Of a stretch of 64,000 bases of DNA, positions 34,688-43,348 are shown piece by piece. The stretch's first letter is position 1; each line of letters opens with the position of its first letter. The notes under the pieces are model-generated. The model searched no databases. It was not told the origin of the DNA and saw only the letters and a list, made by a program, of their open reading frames with translations. A program made the translations under genes and the position numbers. The DNA lies in the NCBI RefSeq assembly GCF_040545875.1, contig NZ_JBEPMR010000001.1, one strand, 5' to 3'. The DNA comes from Faecalicatena_A orotica. Its GTDB lineage: Bacteria > Bacillota > Clostridia > Lachnospirales > Lachnospiraceae.

Positions 34688-34702
34688 AATATTCCCCTTT
34701 CT

Positions 34703-34936
34703 TTACTTTAACTGTTCATTAACTTTGTCTATCATGTCGCCAATTGTTTTGCAAGCAGATGCCTCCAGGTAAGTAATTCTCACACCAAAGGTTTCCTCCA
34801 ATAAAGAGGTCAAACCAACCATCTGCAAGGATTTTTTTGATAGAGATTGAATTTCTGTTTCCCTTGTTAAGTCCTCCTTATTTGTTCGGTATGAAATTGC
34901 TACCAATTCGAGAACTTTGCTTTCAACATTTTCCAT
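34703..34936 (-). CDS. Acyl carrier protein, non-canonical attachment motif
   Basis: A 77-aa acidic four-helix protein of ACP size. The phosphopantetheine serine lies in K-K-S-L-Q-M-V (Ser36), replacing the usual D-S-L with K-S-L, so the partner surface differs from fatty-acid ACP. AGGAGG is 7 bases upstream of the ATG. It is the first gene of the ACP-thiolase-DUF35 transcript, and a dedicated AcpS is encoded nearby. This argues for a specialised pathway rather than housekeeping lipid synthesis. Confidence 0.82.
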   Translation of the reverse strand: MENVESKVLELVAISYRTNKEDLTRETEIQSLSKKSLQMVGLTSLLEETFGVRITYLEASACKTIGDMIDKVNEQLK

Positions 34937-34975
34937 TGCAATCCTCCTTTTTCTGATTTGTTTATCTGTTTATAG

Positions 34976-35005
34976 TGTATAGTTTTAAATTATTATTTGG
35001 AACAA
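34976..35005 (-). promoter_or_regulatory. Candidate promoter of the ACP-thiolase operon
   Basis: Minus-strand TTGTTC (35000-35005), an 18-base spacer and TATACA (34976-34981), about 40 bases before the ACP start. The fit is only moderate. Confidence 0.45.
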
Positions 35006-35062
35006 CATATCACAATAAATGAATAGTAAGTTCCCATTAAAAAAATAATTTTGTACAAAAAA

Positions 35063-35090
35063 AATCGACACTTAAATAAAATTGTCGATT
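35063..35090 (-). terminator. Terminator-like hairpin upstream of the ACP promoter
   Basis: A perfect 8-bp stem AATCGACA / TGTCGATT runs on the minus strand into TTTTTTTTGT. It insulates the cluster from the MATE gene upstream. Confidence 0.7.
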
Positions 35091-35154
35091 CAAATTTTTC
35101 TAAAATGTAACTATGCGAAATTCAAAGGACGTTTCTGAAAAAGTGAAAAAAGAA

Positions 35155-35170
35155 GCGGCCCCGGGGCCGC
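35155..35170 (-). terminator. Terminator after the second MATE gene
   Basis: The perfect palindrome GCGGCCCC/GGGGCCGC is followed on the minus strand by TTCTTTTTT, about 45 bases past the MATE stop. Confidence 0.8.
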
Positions 35171-35215
35171 CTCACTCTGTCAAACTATTTTAAATCTCTA
35201 TTTTTCGCATTGTTC

Positions 35216-36574
35216 CTAACCTTCTGCGTCTTCTCTTGTCAGCTTCCGTATCCAGTTGCCATAATGTGACTCCAGAAATGCCGGCACGCATTTAAAGATC
35301 TGGTCCGCATTCAGGCAGCATACAACGACCGCCGGAGAAGCCTTTACAACAAATGCCATGACAAACGACAGCGGTATAACGATCATCCAGATACTGATGA
35401 GGTCCATTTTGACAACGAACATCGCATTCCCGCCTCCCCTGATGATTCCGTTGTTGGTCGGCATCTGGTAGGACATGCCTACACATACGACACTCAGGAT
35501 GATCAGGAAGGTGTTCGCCATCTCTTTTGTGGATGCCGATAAGTCATACAGGCTCAGGATCGGAATCCGGATAAAGAATAAAATGATGCCGGACAAAACA
35601 CCTATTACAAGGAACAGTCTCTGCAGTTTTCCCGCGTACCGCTTTACACGGTCTATATCACCTGTCCCGACTGTTTTTCCGATGATAACAGATGCCGTGG
35701 AGGCAGCTCCCACAGCGGTGGACTTTACCAGCAGGAACACCGTTGAAGCCACGCTGTTTGCCGCGATGGCTGCTGATGTCATATGTCCCAGAATCGCCGT
35801 CTGCAAGGCCGTATTCACGCCCCACAGCCCCTGCACCAGTACCATCGGCCCTGTAATTCTGACATAATCGTTTCTCAGGACCTTATCAGACTGCAGGTAA
35901 TCCTTCAGCTTTATTCTGAGATTCTTCTCCTTCTTCACCATATATATAATTAGGATACCACACTCCAGAATCCGCGCCGTCAGTGTACCCACTGCCGCTC
36001 CTGCAGTCCCCATCTCCGGAAAGTGGAATTTCCCATAGATCAGCAGGTAATTGATTCCGCAGTTTACAAAAAAGGTCATAATAGAAAGCTGAAATGCAAT
36101 CTTCACGATCTCCGTACTGCGCAGTGTCGCAAGTAAAAGCTGCGTCACTGCAAAGAACAGATATGTAAACCGAATAATCCTTAAATAATTTACACCTTCC
36201 TGTATGATCGGGCCGTCTGTAGTAAAGATCCCGACTGCCTGATAAGGAAAGATACTGACGGTAAGAAACAGAATCACAGCTACAGACAAACCAATCCGCA
36301 TAGCGATAGCCGCAATCTTTTTCATCGGTTCTGTCTGCCTTTTCCCCCAGTACTGGCTGCCTATGATGACAAGCCCTTCCCCGAGCGCCGTTAATACCTG
36401 CTGAAAGACAAATTGTATCTGGTTCACCGCTGCCACACCCGCCAGGGATGTTTCACTATAAGCCCCCAGCATCATATTATCCGCCAGATTGACGCTGATT
36501 GTAATGACATTCTGTAAAACAAGCGCTGCATATATGGAAAAGAAATTCTTATAAAAACTCTTGTTCTCTGACAA
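35216..36574 (-). CDS. MATE-family efflux transporter (second copy)
   Basis: A 452-aa multipass protein of the MATE/polysaccharide-flippase superfamily with about 12 hydrophobic segments. It is only distantly similar to the pump at 4.5-5.9 kb; the N-terminus reads N-F-F-S-I-Y-A-A-L-V-L-Q, and the second half has P-T-N-N-G-I-I-R-G-G-G. G+C is higher than in the acyl island, placing it in the flanking chromosome. It has its own terminator. It could export a drug or a metabolite, possibly the product of the adjacent cluster, but orientation and composition give no proof. Confidence 0.88.
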   Translation of the reverse strand: MSENKSFYKNFFSIYAALVLQNVITISVNLADNMMLGAYSETSLAGVAAVNQIQFVFQQVLTALGEGLVIIGSQYWGKRQTEPMKKIAAIAMRIGLSVAVILFLTVSIFPYQAVGIFTTDGPIIQEGVNYLRIIRFTYLFFAVTQLLLATLRSTEIVKIAFQLSIMTFFVNCGINYLLIYGKFHFPEMGTAGAAVGTLTARILECGILIIYMVKKEKNLRIKLKDYLQSDKVLRNDYVRITGPMVLVQGLWGVNTALQTAILGHMTSAAIAANSVASTVFLLVKSTAVGAASTASVIIGKTVGTGDIDRVKRYAGKLQRLFLVIGVLSGIILFFIRIPILSLYDLSASTKEMANTFLIILSVVCVGMSYQMPTNNGIIRGGGNAMFVVKMDLISIWMIVIPLSFVMAFVVKASPAVVVCCLNADQIFKCVPAFLESHYGNWIRKLTREDAEG

Positions 36575-36640
36575 TTTTCCCTCTCCCTTCGTATAACATT
36601 TTCATTATACGCGCCTGTCCCTGCCTTTTGCAATTATATT

Positions 36641-37684
36641 CTAATCTTTTTCACGCCGCCTGTACAGATAAGCCCCCATAAAAAGCAGGCTCCCCCACGC
36701 AAGATAGGCACTGTTCCTGCTGTGTTTTATGAGTGCCGCATCCCCGGGAAGCTGCTTTGATCCGGCTATATTCTGTGCCGACTGCACCAGTTGTTCGGCC
36801 TTTCCCTGATAAAAGCTAAAATCGGACCATCTTTTCGGGATATAATCCAGACTAAACCGAAAGCTGAGTCGGATTCCGGCAAATATCAATGCGGCCAGGC
36901 CTATCCCCCAAAATGCAAGCAGCACATTCCTCAGTACAACTATTTCAACCATACTTATCTGCCTTTTCAGTACAATATATCCATAAATAATAATGGCCCA
37001 GACAGGAAGCGTCAGGAAGAGGAAATTAAAGGCCGAATAATCCCCTCCTGCCAGAACTGTATCCGGAGTACCAAACTCCTGCTGGATAAGCCAGCTTTCG
37101 GCCGCTGATACAGCGGTCCTGCTTTTATAGACCATTTCGATATTGGAAAACCCAGATGCATCCGGATTCTGAATCCACAGCATTTTCCTTTTTTCTTTGA
37201 TAATACCACGTATCACATAATCCTCCTGGTTCACAGTCAGTGTTTTTCCGGCCACATCACTACTCCCAAACAGAGCCCTGGCGCCTTCATCACTGATGGC
37301 GCAGCCCCGGTTGTCCCCTTTCGAAGGATACATGCCGTCTATGCGCTGTCCGGGCAGAATTTTTTCCAGATCACCGTACCCCTCTATCAGCGAAAAATCC
37401 CCTTCACTGAAATATTCCCCTGCTGCCGCCTCAATCCGGTCTTTTATGTTCCAGAGAGTCACTTCCGGTATCTCACCGGCCTTCTTTTCTAAATTTGTCT
37501 TTTCTCCGCGAATCTGCTCGTAATAACTGTCAAGCTGTTCTGCACTTACTGTATTCTTCTCAAACCTGACATGTATGATCGTTTCTCCTGCATGTATATA
37601 AGAATATTCTGCAACAGAAAGCACCAGAAGGCCAATGCTGAACAGGAGCAGTATTCTCTGTATATATTTTCTCTTACTGGTCAA
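36641..37684 (-). CDS. MacB/FtsX-like membrane protein, half-size
   Basis: A 347-aa protein: one N-terminal transmembrane helix (about 10-27), an extracellular domain (about 28-220) whose middle resembles the MacB periplasmic core (C-A-I-S-D-E-G-A-R-A-L-F-G and G-K-T-L-T-V-N-Q-E-D-Y-V-I-R-G-I), then three more hydrophobic segments at about 220-240, 252-272 and 325-342. It starts with TTG at 37682-37684, with AGGGTG 5 bases upstream, and overlaps the adaptor gene by 11 bases. MacB-type proteins need an ATPase and a HlyD-like adaptor; the adaptor is present and the ATPase is not. It is the last gene of the five-gene operon. The function is unknown. Confidence 0.7.
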   Translation of the reverse strand: MTSKRKYIQRILLLFSIGLLVLSVAEYSYIHAGETIIHVRFEKNTVSAEQLDSYYEQIRGEKTNLEKKAGEIPEVTLWNIKDRIEAAAGEYFSEGDFSLIEGYGDLEKILPGQRIDGMYPSKGDNRGCAISDEGARALFGSSDVAGKTLTVNQEDYVIRGIIKEKRKMLWIQNPDASGFSNIEMVYKSRTAVSAAESWLIQQEFGTPDTVLAGGDYSAFNFLFLTLPVWAIIIYGYIVLKRQISMVEIVVLRNVLLAFWGIGLAALIFAGIRLSFRFSLDYIPKRWSDFSFYQGKAEQLVQSAQNIAGSKQLPGDAALIKHSRNSAYLAWGSLLFMGAYLYRRREKD

Positions 37685-39206
37685 TTCGCACCCTGTCTCC
37701 TTCTTCTATTTCTTTGCTGCTTTCTTTGATTACCTTTGTTTTGTCTGTCAATGCTCCTTCCACGGCTACCCTGTTTAAGTCCTTTGCCTTTTTTACCAGA
37801 CTGATTCTCTCCGTCACATATTCCTCACCCAGAATCGTGTTTGTTTTTCTGACCGCAAGGCAGTATGCCCCTTTTGAATCCTCGCGGACCGCTTCTATCG
37901 GCAGAATCCAGTCATACCGGATATCGGACTCTTTCTCAATCACATACGCACCTTCCATACCATCCGAATATTCGTCCCCTTCTATCTTGGCGGTAATATA
38001 CCGTATGTCATCCTGATTCTGCTTTGTTCCGTCACCAGTGCCCCCTGCCGCCCCGCTTTCATCCCCGGACCGGTTCTCCTCTGTCCGGATGCTCTGGATC
38101 TTCAGTTTTTTCTGTCCCTTCATGCCGGTAAACTCTGCAAGTATCGTATCCCCTTCTTTCAGCTTCAGGGCATTTTCTTTATCCACAGGGGCTAAAAACT
38201 CGTAACCGCCTGTTCCGATCCGTATATATTCCTGTCCTGAAGTGACCATGCCCTCCGACAGGCTGTTCTGCGTAATGGTTCCTTTCACAGTCGATTTTAT
38301 AACGCCTTTCGCATCCATAATATCCTGCAGCCTTTTTATGGCCTTCTCCTGCTGTCCGATATCTATCTTCAGACCTTCAAGTGTCAGGTCTGAGCTCTGC
38401 TTTGCCTTCTGTTCATTTGCATTTGTATTCTCATCCTCTGTCTGGGCAATCTCATATGCCGCCTGAGCCTGGTCAAGTGCATCCTGCATGGCATCCACAC
38501 TCTGCTTCAGAGACTCAATCTGTGTCTGCTTTTCTGATGCTGTGCGCTCCAGTTCCTGATCAATGCTGCTGATGGTCTGGTCGTATGCCGCTTTTGCCTC
38601 CACATTCTCCTCACCGCCCTGCATCAAAAATGTATCATATGCCGCCTGTTTTTGCTCATCCGCCTTCCGCTGTCTTTCCGCCGCCTCCTGATTCTCTGTA
38701 TTTACTGCTTCATCCAGTCTGGCAGATGCCTCCTGATAATTGTTCCGGGCCATTTCCAGATTCTTTTCTGCCAGATAGGTCTGGGGTGTCCGGGCGTCCG
38801 GCGTCTGGCTGATCTGCTCTTTCTCAAACTGCAGGCACAGCTGTTCCAGCTTATCCTTCTGCTCATCCAGTTCTCTTGAAAGCTCCTCTGTATCGATCAG
38901 TACAAGGGGATCTCCTGGTTTTATATTCGTACCGGGTTTTGTAACCTCCTTAACCCGCAGATTTGCGGGAACCGTCACCAGATCCCCCTTCGACGCTCTT
39001 ATGCTGCCTTTTCCCTTTATCTTATATTTTAAATTTCCCGAGGACGGTTTTTCAAGCCTGACCTTGGGGACAATCACTGAATCTGCTGCCCTTGACACAA
39101 TAGTACACAGTACCATCACTGCAAAAAAGATAGCAAGCAGTTTTCCCCAGAATGCTTTTGTCTTTATCTTCTCTTTTACGTTCTTACGCCTTGTTCTTTG
39201 AGTCAT
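37674..39206 (-). CDS. HlyD/MacA-like membrane-fusion adaptor
   Basis: A 510-aa adaptor. A basic N-terminus and one transmembrane helix (about 22-42) precede a split lipoyl-type domain (V-P-A-N-L-R-V-K-E-V ... G-D-P-L-V-L-I-D), a long alanine/glutamine-rich coiled coil (about 105-290), the returning lipoyl half (V-K-G-T-I-T-Q-N-S-L) and beta-barrel domains. In a Gram-positive such adaptors sit outside the membrane with MacB-like permeases. It overlaps the downstream half-permease gene and follows two sugar-type permeases by 18 bases, an unusual combination. Confidence 0.85.
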   Translation of the reverse strand: MTQRTRRKNVKEKIKTKAFWGKLLAIFFAVMVLCTIVSRAADSVIVPKVRLEKPSSGNLKYKIKGKGSIRASKGDLVTVPANLRVKEVTKPGTNIKPGDPLVLIDTEELSRELDEQKDKLEQLCLQFEKEQISQTPDARTPQTYLAEKNLEMARNNYQEASARLDEAVNTENQEAAERQRKADEQKQAAYDTFLMQGGEENVEAKAAYDQTISSIDQELERTASEKQTQIESLKQSVDAMQDALDQAQAAYEIAQTEDENTNANEQKAKQSSDLTLEGLKIDIGQQEKAIKRLQDIMDAKGVIKSTVKGTITQNSLSEGMVTSGQEYIRIGTGGYEFLAPVDKENALKLKEGDTILAEFTGMKGQKKLKIQSIRTEENRSGDESGAAGGTGDGTKQNQDDIRYITAKIEGDEYSDGMEGAYVIEKESDIRYDWILPIEAVREDSKGAYCLAVRKTNTILGEEYVTERISLVKKAKDLNRVAVEGALTDKTKVIKESSKEIEEGDRVRIDQ

Positions 39207-39224
39207 AACTGTCCAACCTCGCTT

Positions 39225-40070
39225 TTATTCTTTCAGCCCGGAAGCCGCAATTCCCTGTTCCAGATACTGCTGCCCCCACAGAAACAGAAAAACAGCCGGA
39301 AGCAGCATAACGATTGATGCCGCAAAAGAAACATTGATCTTATCGGATGTAATATTCGGTAAATACAGAGACAGCGGCCATAAATTCTTTGTTTTCAAAA
39401 ATGTCATCGGCTGTTCAATGACATTCCAGTATTCCAGAAATCCCAGAATCATGGCAGAGATAATCCCCGGCAGTGCCATCGGGACGCCGACCATACAGAA
39501 GACCTTAAATTCACCTGCCCCGTCTATTCTGGCAGCTTCGATCAGTGAATCCGGGATTCCTGAAAATGCTTTTGACATGATAAATACAGGGAATGTGTTG
39601 AATATGCCGGGAAGGATAAGTGCCAGATGTGTATCCAGAAGCTGAAACTGCTTCAATACAAGGTATCCCGACACCATTGTTACCTGAAAGGGCATGATCA
39701 TTAATATCATATAGAGAAGCATCAGGATGTTTCTGCCCCTGAATTTATAGCGTCCCAGTGCCCATGCGGCCGGTGTCCCGATTAAAAGTTGGCCGAGAAG
39801 GACTGGAAATACCTGTCTGCATGAATTCCAGAACATCACGAAGAATCCGGGGGAATCCAAAAGCAGTTCCACGTATGGTTCCAGAGTGGGATACTTCGGC
39901 AGCAGAGAAAAATGTGCCCTTCCGTCAGCGCCTGCCAGGACTGCCCCTGTATTTTCAATCAGCTCCCCCTTTCCCATAAAGGACTGCGCCGCCATGTACA
40001 GCAGAGGGAGCCATATAACGCTGCTCAGCAGGACTAACCCCGCCGTGATCCATCTATTTTTTCTTTTCAT
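39225..40070 (-). CDS. MalG-type ABC transporter permease
   Basis: A 281-aa permease with six predicted helices and the EAA loop (E-A-A-R-I-D-G-A-G-E-F-K-V-F), as in MalG/LacG-type carbohydrate importers. It overlaps the MalF-type gene by 17 bases, so the two are translationally coupled and should form a heterodimer. No ATPase gene is in the operon; sugar importers of Clostridia often borrow a shared MsmK-type ATPase. Position after the solute-binding lipoprotein supports import, while the downstream adaptor pair is unexpected. Confidence 0.9.
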   Translation of the reverse strand: MKRKNRWITAGLVLLSSVIWLPLLYMAAQSFMGKGELIENTGAVLAGADGRAHFSLLPKYPTLEPYVELLLDSPGFFVMFWNSCRQVFPVLLGQLLIGTPAAWALGRYKFRGRNILMLLYMILMIMPFQVTMVSGYLVLKQFQLLDTHLALILPGIFNTFPVFIMSKAFSGIPDSLIEAARIDGAGEFKVFCMVGVPMALPGIISAMILGFLEYWNVIEQPMTFLKTKNLWPLSLYLPNITSDKINVSFAASIVMLLPAVFLFLWGQQYLEQGIAASGLKE

Positions 40071-40917
40071 GTGTCAGATGCACTCCTATTATAATTAGTG
40101 ATGCAGCGGCTGCCATCATGACAGAGGCAGCGCTCATCTTTTGTATGTCAAGCTTTACAAACCAGTTATTAAAAAGGTGTTGCAGCATGTAAATGCTCTT
40201 GTGTGGATAATCTCCGGCGATCAGATAGGCCTCCCTGAATACTTTAAACGAATTGACCAGTGATAATACGGCAATCATCGCCACGGTCGGTCTTAGAAGA
40301 GGCAGGGTAATGTGAAAGAAACACTCCTTTTTCCCCGCGCCGTCCATTCTGGCCGCCTCATAGAGAGAATCCGGGATTTCATTTAGTCCGGCCAGCCACA
40401 GGATCATGTCATACCCTGTGTTTTTCCAAAGGTAGCTGAACACAAGGACATAAAATGCAGACGGTCCGTTCATCCAGTCTGTGGGACTGATATGGAACCG
40501 CTCAATAAAACCGTTCAAAAATCCGTGGTTATCAAATACAAGCCGCCACAATACCACGATAGAAGCGACCGGGATCGCCATCGGAAACAGGAATATCGTC
40601 TTAAGCAGCTCACGAAGCCTTGTAATACTGCTGATAAGAACAGCCACCGCCAGGGAAAGGAGTAAAAGCAGGGGGATGCAGGTCACGATAAAACGCACCG
40701 TATTTGACACCGCCAGCTGAAACGAACTCTTTCCGATTACAGTCAAATAATTATCCAGTCCCGTAAAATTCACGCCCACTGCGTCCATAAAGGAACGCCT
40801 GAACACATCTAAGAACGGAAATAGGATAAAGATCCCCACTCCCGCCAGGCTTGGCAGGAGGAAAAGAAACCTGCCGGGGTACCGTATCCCCTTTCGTTTT
40901 CCCCCTGCCATATGCAT
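40054..40917 (-). CDS. MalF-type ABC transporter permease
   Basis: A 287-aa permease with six predicted helices and the EAA motif (E-A-A-R-M-D-G-A-G-K-K-E-C-F). The frame extends 35 codons further upstream into the solute-binding gene, but the ATG at 40915-40917 (or 40909-40911) avoids overlap and gives a normal basic N-terminus followed by R-F-L-F-L-L-P-S-L. It begins 13 bases after the lipoprotein gene. It pairs with the MalG-type product; the substrate is presumably captured by the 748-aa lipoprotein. Confidence 0.9.
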   Translation of the reverse strand: MHMAGGKRKGIRYPGRFLFLLPSLAGVGIFILFPFLDVFRRSFMDAVGVNFTGLDNYLTVIGKSSFQLAVSNTVRFIVTCIPLLLLLSLAVAVLISSITRLRELLKTIFLFPMAIPVASIVVLWRLVFDNHGFLNGFIERFHISPTDWMNGPSAFYVLVFSYLWKNTGYDMILWLAGLNEIPDSLYEAARMDGAGKKECFFHITLPLLRPTVAMIAVLSLVNSFKVFREAYLIAGDYPHKSIYMLQHLFNNWFVKLDIQKMSAASVMMAAAASLIIIGVHLTHEKKK

Positions 40918-40930
40918 AGAAGGCACCGCG

Positions 40931-43177
40931 CTATTCAGAAAGGTAGGTATCTGCTTTTTCAGCGATATCTTTCGCTGCCTCTTCGGCCGTTCTGCTGCCG
41001 TCAAAATATGTTTTTGCTCCATCCAGTATCATCTCTCCTATGATGTCATCCTTCTGTACCGGTTTTTTCAGTTTCTTTCCCATATCGGCCAGAGACTGTA
41101 CCTCACTTCTGTGGGGAAGTGTAATATTCTCCGTCACTGGTTCTGTTTCATCTTCTTCGCCATCTGTAGCAGATGCGGCAGATGAAATACTTACACTGCC
41201 GTTGGCTTCATCGGGTTCTTCCTCCAAACTCTGTATCAAGGCTTCCATTGCCTTTTCATTCACCGGGAAACCGCAGTCCACATCTACAGTCTGTACGTCC
41301 TTGGACAACAACGTTTTTACAAATTCCCTGGCGAGCTCAGTATTCTTGGAAGCCTTATTGATTCCTACAAGGTCATGGGGGGTATAAATGCCATTCGTAT
41401 CCGTTGGTTCTGTACCTGTTTTTCTCATGTAATGATAAGGCATCATCATACTCTGAATCCCTTTGATTTCATATGATGCAATCGTATCCGTTTCCTCCAG
41501 GCTTCCCACCTTCCCGACATTCCAGCCTGAGTCCGGGGTTTGTGATCCTCCCCCGAAAAATATGGTTCCTTCCACGCCGTCCGATTCTACGGTTTTTCCC
41601 GCTGTCTCGATTAAGGAAGCAAGTAATTCTGTATCAATGCTTTGTTTTTCATCTACAATCTCATCATAGTAAATATTTAACAACAGGCCCATAACCTTAT
41701 TTTTATCGGCCATCTCCATTAAATCATTCCATTTATGGTCTTTCATGTAATCTATCAGTGTATTTGACGATTTCAGTATCCTGGCTTTTTCACTGCTGCC
41801 CATCAGGATCGGGACACCATATCTGGTCGGAATCTGATATATTTTGCCGTTCTTTTCGTAAGGATCTGTTATATTCGCGCTGATTCCATCCTCTTTATCC
41901 ACAGCATCCAATATGCCGCCCAGATCAGCTAATATACCTTTTTCAATATAAGACTCTGCCGGCAGACCATCCAGCATAATCACATCAGCGCCGCTGCCCC
42001 CCAGCAGTTCCGTATTCAGTGCACGGATGCTGTCCGCCTTTGTTCCGGTTCCCTCTCCGGCACTGCCTGTCTTGTATTCGATTCCCACATCCGGATTGTC
42101 CTGCTGGAACTTCGCAATCGCCTGCCGTACCGCACTGCTTTCTGTCAGCCCGTAAACAGTCAGCATCTGGGAAGGCTTAGCTTTTGCAGTCTTATCATAT
42201 ACATACCGGTAAAGCTGGTAAGTCGTCTCTCCGCCTGCAGTCTGTGTATGAAACAGTACCAGATATGTCCCTTTTTCTGTCTCCACAAGGTTTATGGCAC
42301 CCGCCTGCGGAATACCGAATGCGGACGCGTTTTCACTAATCAGGTCCTCTGCCACACTTCCCCCTTTTGTCAGGTGGTGCAGCCCCTTGGAATCCGCATA
42401 AATGCAGTCATTCTCCTCATTGATTTTGACAATGCCGTCACTCGTCATGTCAGCATATTTGATTTCATCCCTCACTTCGCCGGTTGCTGTATCATAGTAG
42501 ATAAAACCAGTCCCGTCCTGATTTCCCATGATAAGGTCTTTTCCGCTGACATCCATGAGCATGGACAGAACTCCGGTATACTCCCCGCTCTGGAAGCTCC
42601 TGATCAGATCCCCTGTCTTCTGGTCATACATCCTTACCTCTCCCGTAACCGGAAACGCAAGGAAGAGGTTTCCGTCGGAATCAACCGCCATGTTCGAAAC
42701 AATCGGATACATATCCATATCTCCCTGGCTGGCAAGCTCTGGTATCACAATCTCTTCACTCGTGCCGTCCCCTGCATCTCTGACCACATGGGATTTATTC
42801 TCATTGTCAAAAAACAGTGCATATAGTTTACCGTCTTCTCCCCTTACTATATTGCTGAACTCTCCTAATGTGCTGCCCGCATGATCCAGCCAGGCCGCAT
42901 CACCTTCTGTAAAATTACCGTCCTCATAGTGGTATGCCCCGTATGTTCCTGCCAATGTGTTATAGGTATAAAGCCAGGAATCACTCTCTTCCCCTGCAGT
43001 CAGCGCTATCACATTTTCGCCTTCTTTCACAGGAAGCTCAACTGGTTCCTCTACATATCTCCCCATCGCCTCCTGACCGCCTTTAGCATCTTTATCTTTT
43101 TTACCTGAACATCCCGTTATCCCGGCCGCTGCCAGCGCCACCGCAAGCAGTACTGCCGCAAATCTTCTTATTTTCAT
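40931..43177 (-). CDS. Composite lipoprotein: propeller-like N-terminus plus solute-binding domain
   Basis: A 748-aa lipoprotein, about 300 residues longer than ordinary family-1 solute-binding proteins. It has a signal peptide with lipobox I-T-G-C (Cys23). Residues about 50-330 contain repeated strand motifs such as G-E-E-S-D-S-W-L-Y, G-E-D-G-K-L-Y-A-L, D-S-D-G-N-L-F-L-A and N-E-E-N-D-C-I-Y-A-D, suggesting a beta-propeller. From about 345 a standard extracellular solute-binding domain follows (A-I-A-K-F-Q-Q-D-N-P-D-V, then the G-A-D-V-I-M-L-D-G-L-P loop). GGAGG precedes the ATG. It heads the operon and is divergent from a two-component system. The propeller may bind glycan, peptide or another component of the complex. 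Confidence 0.82.
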   Translation of the reverse strand: MKIRRFAAVLLAVALAAAGITGCSGKKDKDAKGGQEAMGRYVEEPVELPVKEGENVIALTAGEESDSWLYTYNTLAGTYGAYHYEDGNFTEGDAAWLDHAGSTLGEFSNIVRGEDGKLYALFFDNENKSHVVRDAGDGTSEEIVIPELASQGDMDMYPIVSNMAVDSDGNLFLAFPVTGEVRMYDQKTGDLIRSFQSGEYTGVLSMLMDVSGKDLIMGNQDGTGFIYYDTATGEVRDEIKYADMTSDGIVKINEENDCIYADSKGLHHLTKGGSVAEDLISENASAFGIPQAGAINLVETEKGTYLVLFHTQTAGGETTYQLYRYVYDKTAKAKPSQMLTVYGLTESSAVRQAIAKFQQDNPDVGIEYKTGSAGEGTGTKADSIRALNTELLGGSGADVIMLDGLPAESYIEKGILADLGGILDAVDKEDGISANITDPYEKNGKIYQIPTRYGVPILMGSSEKARILKSSNTLIDYMKDHKWNDLMEMADKNKVMGLLLNIYYDEIVDEKQSIDTELLASLIETAGKTVESDGVEGTIFFGGGSQTPDSGWNVGKVGSLEETDTIASYEIKGIQSMMMPYHYMRKTGTEPTDTNGIYTPHDLVGINKASKNTELAREFVKTLLSKDVQTVDVDCGFPVNEKAMEALIQSLEEEPDEANGSVSISSAASATDGEEDETEPVTENITLPHRSEVQSLADMGKKLKKPVQKDDIIGEMILDGAKTYFDGSRTAEEAAKDIAEKADTYLSE

Positions 43178-43225
43178 TGAATCGTCCTCCGTTTCTTTTT
43201 AAGTACGTCTTTAGTCTAGCAAACA

Positions 43226-43293
43226 TTTCTCTAAAAATCTTTTAAGGATTCTTAATGTTTTTACAGATTTTTTAGAGAAATCTTTGCTATACT
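43226..43293 (+). promoter_or_regulatory. Regulatory region of the two-component system
   Basis: A perfect 12-bp inverted repeat (TTTCTCTAAAAA at 43226-43237, TTTTTAGAGAAA at 43269-43280) surrounds TTAAG-GATT-CTTAA (43242-43255). The extended -10 element TGCTATACT (hexamer 43288-43293) has no good -35. This suggests activator-dependent, probably autoregulated expression, and the same sites could govern the divergent operon. Confidence 0.6.
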
Positions 43294-43348
43294 ATATTCA
43301 GCAGCTTCGCTGCTTTCATTTCTTTGAGAATAGAAAGGATCCGATATC

